Part shown: positions 1 through 8,109 of the stretch, one piece after another | Position numbering within the stretch: position 1 is the stretch's first letter | Layout: each line of letters starts with the position of its first letter | NCBI GenBank assembly: GCA_003641695.1 | Contig: QNBL01000002.1 | Span: forward strand, 1-25,564 | Length of the DNA: 25,564 nt | Source: Spirochaetota bacterium | GTDB lineage: Bacteria; Spirochaetota; Spirochaetia; B11-G9 | Direction: 5' to 3' | Program-made: the position numbers and the translations under genes | Notes under the pieces: model-generated | Database searches by the model: none | Told to the model about the DNA's origin: nothing | What the model saw: only the letters and a program-made list of their open reading frames with translations

Positions 1-1743
1 GTAAGTGGATGCATATACACTCTTTATCGCTTTGAACAGAGCAGTTAGATTCTCTTCCCTGTTGCCGGAGTTATTGGAGATCATGTATGTTGCATATATC
101 CCGGCAAAGGGCTGGTATTGTGAGTCTTCCAGCATGCTTGAAGAACGGATGGCAAGGGGTTTCCGGATCTCATCAATGATAACCCCAAGATCTTCTCTAA
201 GTCTGTTCGGCAGTTTGCTCTGCAGGAAAAGTTTCAGGAGTTCACTGTCATTTTCCCGGTCTTCCAGGGACGCTTCCAGGAGGTTGTTCTCCTCAATAAA
301 TTCATCGAAAATCTCGGTTGTAATAACAACAGTCCTGGGGATGGATAGTACAATCCCTTCGTACTTGTACATTATCCTCTTTTTCTTGAGGAGCATATCG
401 ACAAAAGCAAGGCCTCTTCCCTTCCCGCCCATTGATCCTGATCCGATTCTGGAGAAAAAGGTAAGTTCATCGAAGGTATTCTTGTTGAATTCCGCAATGG
501 TTCCTCTCCCTTCGTAGGATCTGAAGTTCTTGATGGCATTTATTATAAATTCCTTGGTTGCCTGAATGCTTTCAAAGTCGTCGAGCTGTTTGGGGCGCAG
601 ATAGCTTGCGAGTGAGAAAAGAGCTCTGGCTTTAAGCCACTTTGAGATATCGTTGTTTCGTACATGATAGGCAAAGGATTCCTCCGGTATTTTGATTAAT
701 TGTTTCTGGAGGCTTCTCAGGTCGTGGGCATAGCCAATGGGTTTAAGTGTTTTTGGATCCCTGAAAGCGAAATCACCGAAACCGTAGTTTTTCCGGATAT
801 AGTTCTCCAGGTCCCGTAACAGGGTCTTGGAATTTTTGTAAAGGAAGTCTGCGCTGTTTTTATAGGCCAATTCCCTGTATTTCTCCTGGGATGACTGAAG
901 AAGAATGGGCATCTCACTGTTTTCATTCCTAATATATTCACAGAGTTTTAATCCGGCATTTGTGTCTGTCTTCCCCTCTTTTTTATAGCTGATGTCGGAA
1001 ATAATGCCGAGAATGTTGTTTTTATACTTCTCGTACAAACCAAGGGCTTCTTCATAGTTGCGTGCAAGAAGAATCTTGGGTCGTCCCCTCATACGGGTTG
1101 TCTGCTGCCACTCATTCAGTCCTTCTTTCATAAGATTCCTGGCCTGCTTAAAGAGTGTGCGGTAGATCATGGGAAGATAACTGGAGTAATACTTTACTGA
1201 ATCTTCAACAAGGATTATTACCTGAACATCAGCTGCCCGGGTGTCGAAGTCTACATTCATCCTGTCCTCAATCAGCTTGACCATTGCAAGCATGATGTTT
1301 GAGTTTCCCTGCCATGAGAAAAGATAGTCGATGGTACTTAGGTCTTCAGTCCTGAGTTTCAGAATTGTTTTTCTGGTGGATATCGGAGTAAGAAGAATGA
1401 TTGGTTTTGATGGATACATATTCTTTATTTTTGACGCAAGTTCAAGTGCTCCACTGTTCCCGATACTGAGCATGACTATGACAAGGTCGTAATATTTCCC
1501 ATTCAGTGTATCCAATGCCTCTGTGGCTGTTGATACCTGGGTAAACTTTGGAGGATATCTGAGACTCAAGGAGACGTATTCCTGAAACAGCTGTTCATCT
1601 ATCCGGCCGTCTTCCTCAAGCATGAATTTATCATACTTACTGCAGACCAGCAGAATCTCTCTAACCCTGTTCGACATCAGGTCACGAAAGGGGGTTTCTT
1701 TGAAATAGTAACGGTTTTCAACGATATCCGGTATATAATCCAT
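1..1743 (-). CDS. Tandem receiver / PPDK_N (PEP-synthase-like) fusion protein, 3' end cut by window edge
   Basis: The frame is open from ATG at 1743 to the left edge (581 codons) with no stop. Residues about 25-150 read as a response-regulator receiver fold, but the phosphoacceptor position after the strand DLVIV (86-90) is Met91, so this domain should not be phosphorylated. Residues about 172-300 form a second receiver with the acidic pair Glu180-Asp181 and the expected acceptor Asp250 (GIISDIS). From about residue 420 the sequence turns into the ATP-binding domain of PEP synthase/pyruvate phosphate dikinase: a glycine-rich stretch GSGSMGGKGRGLAF (434-447) and the signature AIRSSSMLED from 531. 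PPDK_N domains bind ATP and move phosphate towards a histidine domain; whether this protein has that domain lies outside the window. It is divergent from gdhA. The domain calls are firm; the role (a phosphorylation-controlled regulator or phosphotransferase) is inference. Confidence 0.8.
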   Translation of the reverse strand, partial: MDYIPDIVENRYYFKETPFRDLMSNRVREILLVCSKYDKFMLEEDGRIDEQLFQEYVSLSLRYPPKFTQVSTATEALDTLNGKYYDLVIVMLSIGNSGALELASKIKNMYPSKPIILLTPISTRKTILKLRTEDLSTIDYLFSWQGNSNIMLAMVKLIEDRMNVDFDTRAADVQVIILVEDSVKYYSSYLPMIYRTLFKQARNLMKEGLNEWQQTTRMRGRPKILLARNYEEALGLYEKYKNNILGIISDISYKKEGKTDTNAGLKLCEYIRNENSEMPILLQSSQEKYRELAYKNSADFLYKNSKTLLRDLENYIRKNYGFGDFAFRDPKTLKPIGYAHDLRSLQKQLIKIPEESFAYHVRNNDISKWLKARALFSLASYLRPKQLDDFESIQATKEFIINAIKNFRSYEGRGTIAEFNKNTFDELTFFSRIGSGSMGGKGRGLAFVDMLLKKKRIMYKYEGIVLSIPRTVVITTEIFDEFIEENNLLEASLEDRENDSELLKLFLQSKLPNRLREDLGVIIDEIRKPLAIRSSSMLEDSQYQPFAGIYATYMISNNSGNREENLTALFKAIKSVYASTY

Positions 1744-1867
1744 ACAAGCATACTAAATGATAATATATTTATAATAAAGTACTATTATATACAATAAATC
1801 CTTGACGTGCTTTTGAGATAGCGCTACCTTAGCGTTGAGATAAATGTGTTGAGTCATGGAGGCGGAT
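1744..1867. promoter_or_regulatory. Divergent promoter region between the receiver/PPDK_N gene and gdhA
   Basis: The region is strongly AT-rich. For gdhA a -35 TTGACG at 1802-1807 lies 17 bp before a weak -10 TACCTT at 1825-1830. A short inverted repeat CGCTA-CCT-TAGCG (1822-1834) overlaps that -10, so it could be an operator. For the minus-strand gene a good -10 TATAAT is present at 1789-1784, but I see no matching -35. Boxes were assigned by eye. Confidence 0.4.
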
Positions 1868-3205
1868 ATGTACAATAAAAAAGATTTTATGGCTGAGCTT
1901 GAAAGGAAGAATCCCAGCGAACCCGAGTTTATTCAGGCGGTAAGCGAGGTGCTGGATTCTGTTATTGATGTGGTGAATAATGATCCGGAGTATCTGGATG
2001 CCAAAATCCTTGAAAGGATAACCGAACCGGACAGAATCTTCATGTTCAAGGTTGAATGGGAAGATGACAACGGCGAGCTGCAGGTTAACAAAGGTTACCG
2101 AGTGCAGTTTAACAACAGTATCGGCCCCTACAAAGGAGGCTTAAGATTTCATCCCAGTGTAACTTTGGGAACCTTGAAGTTTCTCGGATTTGAACAGATT
2201 TTTAAAAACAGTTTAACCACCCTGCCTATGGGAGGCGGAAAGGGGGGATCTGATTTTAACCCGAAAGGGAAGTCTGATTCCGAAATTCTCAGGTTTTGCC
2301 GTTCCTTTATGACTGAACTGCAGAAATACATAGGTCCTGATACCGATGTTCCGGCGGGAGATATTGGGGTTGGAAGCAGGGAAATAGGATATCTTTACGG
2401 CCAGTACAAACGGTTAAGAGTAGAAAATACGGGAGTTCTTACCGGAAAGGGAAGGAACTGGGGCGGTTCGCTGATCCGGCCGGAAGCAACCGGGTATGGA
2501 ACAATGTATTTTGCAGACAGGGTTGTAAAAGAGCATAATGATACCTTTGAGGGAAAAAGAATTTCCATTTCAGGATTCGGAAACGTAGCATGGGGCGCCT
2601 GTATCAAGGCATCACAGCTTGGTGCAAAGGTTGTTACCATTTCAGGACCCGACGGCTATATCCTTGATGAAGAGGGTGTGTCAACTCAGGAAAAATGGGA
2701 CTACATGCTGGAACTGAGGGCATCCAATAACGATGTTGTAAAACCCTACGCAGAGGAATTCGGTGCGAAATTCTTCCCTGGAGAAAAACCCTGGGGTGAG
2801 AAGGTTGATATGGCATTCCCCTGTGCTTTCCAGAATGAACTTGGCCTTGAGGATGCGAAAAAGCTGGTTGCTTCCGGTGTAAAATATGTTATCGAAACCT
2901 CAAACATGGGCTGTTCAACAGATGCTGTTAACTACTTTATAGAGAACAAGATCCCCTTTGGACCCGGCAAGGCTGCCAACGCCGGCGGAGTTGCTGTGTC
3001 AGGGCTTGAAATGTCTCAGAATGCAATGAAACTCTCCTGGTCCTCAGAAGAGGTAGATGAAAAACTGAAAGGGATTATGAGCGATATTCATGAAGCCTGC
3101 GTCAGCGAAGGAACTGAACCTGACGGTTACATAAACTACGTAAAAGGTGCAAACATTGCGGGATTCAAAAAGGTTGCCGATGCAATGCTTGATCTCGGTT
3201 ACTAA
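1868..3205 (+). CDS. gdhA: Glutamate dehydrogenase, hexameric bacterial type
   Basis: The enzyme interconverts 2-oxoglutarate plus ammonia and glutamate using NAD(P)H in the cytoplasm. The protein is collinear with E. coli GdhA (447 aa) from end to end. Recognisable blocks are the substrate-site segments GPYKGGLRFHPSV and LPMGGGKGGSDF (catalytic Lys region), the DVPAGDIGVG loop, the Rossmann segment SGFGNVAWGA and the C-terminal GPGKAANAGGVAVSGLEM. I chose ATG 1868 (445 aa): GGAGG at 1858-1862 lies 5 nt upstream, whereas the in-frame ATG at 1856 overlaps this ribosome-binding site. It is monocistronic, with a terminator directly after it. Coenzyme preference cannot be settled by eye. Confidence 0.97.
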   Translation: MYNKKDFMAELERKNPSEPEFIQAVSEVLDSVIDVVNNDPEYLDAKILERITEPDRIFMFKVEWEDDNGELQVNKGYRVQFNNSIGPYKGGLRFHPSVTLGTLKFLGFEQIFKNSLTTLPMGGGKGGSDFNPKGKSDSEILRFCRSFMTELQKYIGPDTDVPAGDIGVGSREIGYLYGQYKRLRVENTGVLTGKGRNWGGSLIRPEATGYGTMYFADRVVKEHNDTFEGKRISISGFGNVAWGACIKASQLGAKVVTISGPDGYILDEEGVSTQEKWDYMLELRASNNDVVKPYAEEFGAKFFPGEKPWGEKVDMAFPCAFQNELGLEDAKKLVASGVKYVIETSNMGCSTDAVNYFIENKIPFGPGKAANAGGVAVSGLEMSQNAMKLSWSSEEVDEKLKGIMSDIHEACVSEGTEPDGYINYVKGANIAGFKKVADAMLDLGY

Positions 3206-3226
3206 GTTAAGAACGGACGATTAGAG

Positions 3227-3276
3227 AAAAGCGGTATCCTCAGCTCCGGTATGGAGCAGGTACCGCTTTTTTTTTT
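3227..3276 (+). terminator. Rho-independent terminator of gdhA
   Basis: AAAAGCGGTA (3227-3236) pairs with TACCGCTTTT (3261-3270), the inner part CCT/AGG and CTCC/GGAG extends the hairpin, and a run of ten T residues follows (3267-3276). Confidence 0.9.
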
Positions 3277-3356
3277 GTTAAATTTCCTGCTGCTGTAGTA
3301 TTACAAGCACTAACGTTATAGACTCTATAGTAACCATCGGGAGAAGGAGGTAAGGA

Positions 3357-3806
3357 ATGTTTTTGGGTTCTTCATTTTTCTGGATACTTCTCGGACTGCT
3401 TCTTGTAGGTGCAGAAATGTTTATTCCCGGTTTTGTTGTTTTCTTTTTTGGGATTGGAGCTGTTGTAACCGGAATTGCAGCAGCAATTTTTCCTTTTATC
3501 AAAGGCAGTGTGGCAATGCAGGGAATCGTGTGGATTGCAGCAACAGCGTTTTTTATGGGATTTTTCAGGAAGAAATTTGCCGGAATATTTAAAGGCACGA
3601 TTTTGAACAGACAGATAGAAAGTAATGTCGGGAAAAGTGCCGAGGTTATGGAACCCATTACGCCCGATACACCTGGAAGGGTCAGGTATCAGGGAACAAG
3701 CTGGAAAGCGATAAGTTATACTGAAAAATTTGACAAGGGGGATGTGGTGGATATAGTTGAAGAAGAGGGGCTTGCTTTTATTGTCTCAAAGCATCTTGAA
3801 TTATAG
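3357..3806 (+). CDS. NfeD-family membrane protein (short form with OB-fold domain)
   Basis: This 149-residue protein has two or three hydrophobic segments (about 4-25, 27-47 and 55-73) and then a soluble domain (about 88-149) with the pattern of the NfeD OB fold (GKSAEVMEPI, GRVRYQGTSWKAI, KGDVVDIVEEEGLAFIV). NfeD proteins are typically encoded next to SPFH/stomatin genes and act with them in membrane microdomains. Here the gene is followed 11 bp later by two SPFH genes, which supports the call. A strong ribosome-binding site AGGAGG ends 6 nt before ATG 3357. It is the short, protease-lacking form: no serine-protease domain is present. The biochemical role of short NfeD proteins is poorly known. 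Confidence 0.88.
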   Translation: MFLGSSFFWILLGLLLVGAEMFIPGFVVFFFGIGAVVTGIAAAIFPFIKGSVAMQGIVWIAATAFFMGFFRKKFAGIFKGTILNRQIESNVGKSAEVMEPITPDTPGRVRYQGTSWKAISYTEKFDKGDVVDIVEEEGLAFIVSKHLEL

Positions 3807-3817
3807 AAGGAGAAATC

Positions 3818-4747
3818 ATGATAAGTATTGTGTGGACCTATGTAATCGTTATTTTTTTCGTAATAATTTTTTTTAAACTTATCCGGATTGTCCCGGAGCA
3901 GGAAACATACATAATTGAGCAGTTCGGGAAGTATAATAAAACATTAGGATCGGGATTCCATCTTGTTGTGCCCTTCATACAAAGGGTGGCTTACAAGCAT
4001 TCTTTAAAGGAAGATGTTATCGATGTGGCTCCGCAGATGTGTATTACCAACGACAATGTGCAGGTTCAGGTTGACGGGATCCTGTACTTGAAGGTTGTAG
4101 ACCCGGTAAAGGCGAGTTACGGTATCGAGAACTACAAGTACGCAACAGCTCAGCTGGCAAAGACAACAATGCGTTCGGAGATAGGAAAACTTGAACTTGA
4201 CCGGACCTTTTCGGAAAGGGACGAGATAAACAACAGTATTGTAAAAGCTGTAGATGAAGCATCGGATCCCTGGGGGATCAAGGTGACACGGTATGAGATC
4301 AAGGATATTACTCCCACCATAACGATCGAACAGGCCATGGAACAGCAGATGAGGGCCGAGCGGGAAAAACGGGCTGAAATTCTTGCCAGTGAAGGGGATA
4401 AGGCAGCAAGGATCAATACATCGAAAGGTCTGCGGCAGGAAGCAATCAACATCAGTAAGGGCGAGCGGATGAGGATGATCACTGTTGCCGAAGGAGAAGC
4501 AAAAGCGATAGAGGTTATCGCGGAAGCTACAGCAGAGGGGTTGAAGGAGGTTGCTTCTGCTCTTCAGACCCCCAGGGGAAAGACTGCCATGTCCATCAGA
4601 ATAGCAGAACAGTATGTATCAAGAATGGGTGAGATTCTTAAAGCTTCGGACATTACGGTACTGCCATCGGATATTGCGAATCTTAAAGGAGTGCTGCAGA
4701 GTCTGATTACAACCGTGAGCTCTAAAGAAAAGGGAGGTGCCGTATGA
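3818..4747 (+). CDS. SPFH/band-7 (stomatin, QmcA-like) membrane protein 1
   Basis: The 309-residue protein has one N-terminal membrane anchor (about 4-22) followed by the SPFH/PHB domain (about 25-190; IRIVPEQETYIIEQFGKY and GFHLVVPFIQRVAYKHSLKE) and an Ala/Glu/Lys-rich coiled coil (about 180-245; EQQMRAEREKRAEILASEGD). Length and order match E. coli QmcA (305 aa). Proteins of this family form large oligomeric assemblies at the inner membrane and are linked to protease control and membrane organisation. GGAG precedes the ATG. The gene overlaps the next SPFH gene by 4 bp (ATGA), so translation is probably coupled. It lacks the GGEAALLRVSESY-like block of its neighbour and has TPRGKTAMSIRIAEQY there instead. 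Confidence 0.92.
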   Translation: MISIVWTYVIVIFFVIIFFKLIRIVPEQETYIIEQFGKYNKTLGSGFHLVVPFIQRVAYKHSLKEDVIDVAPQMCITNDNVQVQVDGILYLKVVDPVKASYGIENYKYATAQLAKTTMRSEIGKLELDRTFSERDEINNSIVKAVDEASDPWGIKVTRYEIKDITPTITIEQAMEQQMRAEREKRAEILASEGDKAARINTSKGLRQEAINISKGERMRMITVAEGEAKAIEVIAEATAEGLKEVASALQTPRGKTAMSIRIAEQYVSRMGEILKASDITVLPSDIANLKGVLQSLITTVSSKEKGGAV

Positions 4748-5664
4748 ACCCTTTACTGCCGTTGTACGTATTAGTTGGTATATTTGGAGTTATTGTTGTA
4801 ATTTCGCTGCTCAGGAGTATCAGGATTGTCCCTGCCAGAACAGCTCTTGTTGTCGAACGTTTGGGAAAGTATTCCCGTACATTGCATGCCGGATTCCATG
4901 TGCTTGTACCATTCATTGAGAAGGTCCGGTACAAACATAATCTTAAAGAGATTGCTATCGATGTACCTGCCCAGGAGTGTTTTACCCAGGATAACGTAAA
5001 GGTCAGGGTCGATGGAGTACTTTATATGCAGGTTGTTGATCCCCAGAAGGCCAGTTACGGTATTTCCAGCTATAAATACGGTACCATTCAGCTTGCCCAG
5101 ACAACCATGCGGTCTGTAGTGGGAAAATTGGAACTGGATAAAACCTTTGAGGAACGAAACAGGATAAATGCAGAGGTAGTACGGAGTGTTGACGAAGCTT
5201 CGGATCCCTGGGGTGTAAAGGTATCCCGGTACGAAATCCAGAACATAGAGGTACCTGAGTCCATTCTTGCCGCCATGGAAGTTCAGATGAAGGCGGAACG
5301 GGAGAAGCGTGCAGATATTGCAAGAAGTCTTGGAGAAATGGAATCACGGATAAACCATTCCCAGGCTGCCATGGAAGAGGCCATAAATAAGAGTGAGGGG
5401 GAAAAGGAAAGAAAGATCAACGAAGCGGAGGGGAAAGCCAGCGAGATTCTTGCTGTGGCAAAAGCGACCGCTGAAGGGATCAGAAAAATTGCCTCTGCTC
5501 TGGAATCTGCCGGAGGCGGTGAAGCTGCACTACTCAGAGTTTCAGAAAGTTATATAGATGAGTTGAAAAATCTTTCTTCCGGAGACAACAAGGTTATTCT
5601 TCCCATGGACCTTACGGATGCCGGTGAAATTATTGCAAAAGTAAAAAAGATGATAGACAGGTAG
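4744..5664 (+). CDS. SPFH/band-7 (stomatin, QmcA-like) membrane protein 2
   Basis: This is a paralogue of the preceding gene with the same architecture: N-terminal membrane segment (about 5-24), SPFH domain (RIVPARTALVVERLGKYS, FHVLVPFIEKVRYKHNLKEI, VVDPQKASYGISSYKYGTIQ) and a charged coiled coil (about 180-245). It is 306 residues long and starts with ATGA overlapping the stop of gene 1. The pair is strongly similar through the SPFH domain and diverges most in the C-terminal tail, which suggests a tandem duplication whose products may form mixed oligomers (inference). The ribosome-binding site GGGAGGTG lies inside the end of the upstream gene. Two hairpins follow the gene. Confidence 0.92.
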   Translation: MNPLLPLYVLVGIFGVIVVISLLRSIRIVPARTALVVERLGKYSRTLHAGFHVLVPFIEKVRYKHNLKEIAIDVPAQECFTQDNVKVRVDGVLYMQVVDPQKASYGISSYKYGTIQLAQTTMRSVVGKLELDKTFEERNRINAEVVRSVDEASDPWGVKVSRYEIQNIEVPESILAAMEVQMKAEREKRADIARSLGEMESRINHSQAAMEEAINKSEGEKERKINEAEGKASEILAVAKATAEGIRKIASALESAGGGEAALLRVSESYIDELKNLSSGDNKVILPMDLTDAGEIIAKVKKMIDR

Positions 5665-5686
5665 TATTACATTTTTGTAATGATTT

Positions 5687-5731
5687 GTAACCTGACGGTA
5701 CCTAAAAGAGTTTTAGTACTGAGTGGGTTAC
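5687..5731. repeat. Long imperfect inverted repeat downstream of the SPFH operon
   Basis: GTAACC (5687-5692) pairs with GGTTAC (5726-5731). Inside it GGTACCTAAAA pairs with TTTTAGTACT around a GAG loop, with one bulged C. There is no T-run, so it is not a classic terminator; it may act as an RNA 3' stabiliser or a protein-binding palindrome. Confidence 0.5.
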
Positions 5732-5741
5732 GGAAAGATAC

Positions 5742-5772
5742 TTGTCAAGCTCTGCAAAGCAGGGCTTGACAA
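5742..5772. repeat. Near-perfect 14-bp hairpin, loop AAA
   Basis: TTGTCAAGCTCTGC (5742-5755) pairs with GCAGGGCTTGACAA (5759-5772) around AAA, with a single G-T mismatch. No T-run follows on either strand. It lies just upstream of the promoter of the glycosidase operon, so it could be an operator, an attenuating end structure of the SPFH transcript, or a dispersed repeat. Confidence 0.6.
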
Positions 5773-5792
5773 AGAAGTTAAAAAAAGTAAAT

Positions 5793-5821
5793 TTGACTTA
5801 CATTTATTTCCGTTGTATATT
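5793..5821 (+). promoter_or_regulatory. Sigma70-type promoter of the glycosidase-djlA operon
   Basis: The -35 TTGACT (5793-5798) and -10 TATATT (5816-5821) are separated by exactly 17 bp. The predicted start near 5828 leaves a leader of about 84 nt before the GTG start. Confidence 0.7.
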
Positions 5822-5911
5822 TAACACTCAAAACATTAATAGTGCTACTCGTGTGTCCTCGGCATTTTGCTGAAAGGCGGGGACGCATTTTTGTATACCA
5901 AGGGAGTTTCA

Positions 5912-7336
5912 GTGGTTAAAAAAGGGTTCCCCTCCGTACATTTTTACGATCAGGACTTTGTGGATATCTATGAAAAAACATGGGTATGGATGTCGGATAA
6001 CTGGCTGACTGGTACAAAGGAAAACGGTTTCCAGGAAAAATATTTGAACTATCCCGATAACGATACCATAAATCAGTTCGAAGCATGCTTTTCCACTTTT
6101 TTTTTGGTCTACAGTAATAACATTTTTTCTGCCAAGGCAAATCTGGATAATTTTTATTCCAAACAGGAAGAAAACGGTGCTATCCGGGGTATGTACTCTG
6201 TTGCTGACGGCAAACCCGTATTTACAGAGGATAATCCCGAGGGAGTAATGTCTCCGCTTTTTTCCTTTGCAGAGTACAACCTGTTTCATAAAATTGGAAA
6301 CAAGAAACGGCTTAAGGAGATCATGCCTGTCCTTGAAAATTACTTCAGCTGGCTGGAGAATAATTTCCTGGATGAAAACGGTCTCTATTCCGTTCCCCTT
6401 GCTGCCACAATGATGGAGAACTCACCCCGGGAGGAAGCCTACTACCTGGTAGACTTTAATACACAGCAGGCGATCAATGCCCTGTATATGTCTGCCATAG
6501 GAGATGTTCTTAACAATAAAGAGATAAGTTTTAAGTACAAGAGACATTATTTTTCATTGAAGACCCGTATTAATACCCGGATGTGGAATGAAGAAGATTC
6601 CATCTACTACGATCTCGACAAGGACGGCCATCAGGTACCGGTAAAAACAATAGCCTCTTTCTGGACTCTATTGGGAGAAATTCCTAATGAGGATAAAGCT
6701 GCAAGTCTCATAGCACATCTAAAAAATCCCGATTCCTTTGGGCTGGAGAACCCGTTCCCTACCCTTTCTGCAGATCATCCTGATTTCAGCGATTCAGGGA
6801 TGGGGTTCAGAGGGTCGGTATACACCCCCTTTACTTTTATGGTTATAAAAGGACTTGAAAAGTATGCCCGTTACGAGCTGGCCCGGGAATGTTCCATACG
6901 GCATCTATACTACATGCTGGATACCCTTCATCTTGAAGGTGAAGGAGAGGGGGATATATACGAGGCTTACCTTCCCCGTAAAGAAGGACCGGCGGTGTGG
7001 CCGGAGAAAGAGGGCTTTCCCAGAAGAAGGTATGTTGCCAACACTGCTCTGGCAGCGGTAACCCTGATGATTGAAAATGTACTTGGCCTCTACATTAGTC
7101 TTCCGCGTAAAACTGTAGACTGGATAATGCCAACCCTGGAAATTATGGGGATTGAAGATCTTTCCCTGAAGAGAAACATGATTACAATCTTAAGCAACAA
7201 GAGCTCCCGGGGGTGGGAGGTCAGGCTGGAATCTGAAAAGTTGTACTATTTCACCATAAATATTCTGGACGAAGACAAGAAAAAGACACTGCCGATCCCT
7301 TCAGGAAAATGTTCCATGCTGATCGACAAGCTGTAG
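5912..7336 (+). CDS. MGH1-type (GH63/trehalase-like) alpha/alpha-barrel glycoside hydrolase
   Basis: The 474-residue protein has no signal peptide and so is probably cytoplasmic. The sequence resembles the six-hairpin barrel family that includes mannosylglycerate hydrolase MGH1, GH63 and trehalases: DFNTQQAINALYMSAIGDVL, RMWNEEDSIYYDLDKDGHQV, TIASFWTLLGEIPNEDKA, GFRGSVYTPFTFMVIKGL and EGEGEGDIYEAYLPRKEG. In MGH1-like enzymes these blocks correspond to the barrel helices and the substrate-facing YWRGxVW-type motif; here that motif reads FRGSVYT. The substrate cannot be deduced; alpha-linked glucosides or mannosides are likely. I chose GTG 5912 because AGGGAG (5901-5906) lies 5 nt upstream; a TTG at 5867 would add 15 residues without a ribosome-binding site. 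djlA follows 16 bp downstream. Confidence 0.78.
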   Translation: MVKKGFPSVHFYDQDFVDIYEKTWVWMSDNWLTGTKENGFQEKYLNYPDNDTINQFEACFSTFFLVYSNNIFSAKANLDNFYSKQEENGAIRGMYSVADGKPVFTEDNPEGVMSPLFSFAEYNLFHKIGNKKRLKEIMPVLENYFSWLENNFLDENGLYSVPLAATMMENSPREEAYYLVDFNTQQAINALYMSAIGDVLNNKEISFKYKRHYFSLKTRINTRMWNEEDSIYYDLDKDGHQVPVKTIASFWTLLGEIPNEDKAASLIAHLKNPDSFGLENPFPTLSADHPDFSDSGMGFRGSVYTPFTFMVIKGLEKYARYELARECSIRHLYYMLDTLHLEGEGEGDIYEAYLPRKEGPAVWPEKEGFPRRRYVANTALAAVTLMIENVLGLYISLPRKTVDWIMPTLEIMGIEDLSLKRNMITILSNKSSRGWEVRLESEKLYYFTINILDEDKKKTLPIPSGKCSMLIDKL

Positions 7337-7352
7337 CCACGGAGGAACTGAT

Positions 7353-8096
7353 ATGGGATGGATGGGAAAACTTATCGGCGGAACAATAGGTCTCGTTCTC
7401 GGCGGTCCTCTCGGTGCGGTTGCAGGTGCTGCATTCGGGCACGCAATTGACAAGAATAAGTATTCATCTTCGTTTGCCCGACCTTCCGGTCAACAAAAGG
7501 CACAGATGACATTTTTTGTCGGAGCCTTTTCCATGCTTGCCAAACTGGTGCAGGCAGACGGGAGGGTAACCGACGCAGAGATGTCTTCGATTGAGACGAT
7601 AATGCTCAGGGACCTGCATCTGGATCCCGTGAGCCGACAGACGGCGGTACGGATATTTAACTCAGCTTTACAGTCGGGAGAAAGTTTTGATACTTTTGCC
7701 CGGCAATTCTACAATGAGTTTTACAATCAGCCCCAGATTCTCGAATTAATGCTGGATATTCTGTTAAAGGTAGCTGTCTCTGACGGGGTGTTCAGCAGAG
7801 AGGAAGAAAGACTACTTGAAAGAGCTGCAGAGATCTTCAAATTTGAAACATACAGATACCGGACCATAAAAGGAAAATACGTAACCCATGACAGCAAAGC
7901 GTATTCTGTTTTGGGCGTGGAAAAAGACAGTCCGGTTGATGAAATAAAGAAAGCATACCGCAAGCTTGTAAGTGAATACCACCCTGACAAGATAGCGGCC
8001 AAGGGCCTTCCGGAAGAGTTTAACAAATTTGCTGCTGAAAAGTTCCGCGAGATTCAGGAAGCTTACGATACCATCCGGAAGGAGAGGGGATTCTAG
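7353..8096 (+). CDS. djlA: DjlA-like membrane-anchored DnaJ co-chaperone (TerB-like + J domain)
   Basis: The layout matches E. coli DjlA. There is a short Gly-rich membrane anchor (about 6-32; IGGTIGLVLGGPLGAVAGAA, then GHAIDKNK), a TerB-like helical domain (about 50-150; LAKLVQADGRVTDAEM and KVAVSDGVFSREEERLL) and a C-terminal J domain (about 178-247; KAYSVLGVEKDSPVDEIKKA). The HPD motif that stimulates DnaK ATPase is His210-Pro211-Asp212. The HPDK..AKGLP segment is also nearly the same as in DjlA. It is 247 aa against 271 in E. coli, the linker being shorter. GGAGG precedes ATG 7353. It lies between a glycosidase and a Mut7-C gene, probably in one transcript. Confidence 0.92.
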   Translation: MGWMGKLIGGTIGLVLGGPLGAVAGAAFGHAIDKNKYSSSFARPSGQQKAQMTFFVGAFSMLAKLVQADGRVTDAEMSSIETIMLRDLHLDPVSRQTAVRIFNSALQSGESFDTFARQFYNEFYNQPQILELMLDILLKVAVSDGVFSREEERLLERAAEIFKFETYRYRTIKGKYVTHDSKAYSVLGVEKDSPVDEIKKAYRKLVSEYHPDKIAAKGLPEEFNKFAAEKFREIQEAYDTIRKERGF

Positions 8097-8109
8097 CAGG
8101 AGCAGTCTT

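Noticed and set aside
5..517. Plus-strand open frame of 170 codons at the left edge
   Set aside because: It is antisense to the PPDK_N domain, whose signature motifs are unmistakable on the minus strand.
3278..3658. Minus-strand open frame opposite nfeD
   Set aside because: nfeD has a strong ribosome-binding site, membrane helices and operon context; the antisense frame has none of these.
4150..4482. Antisense open frame opposite the first SPFH gene (110 codons)
   Set aside because: The opposite strand encodes a clear SPFH domain; the antisense frame has no ribosome-binding site and a Ser/Leu-rich composition typical of shadows.
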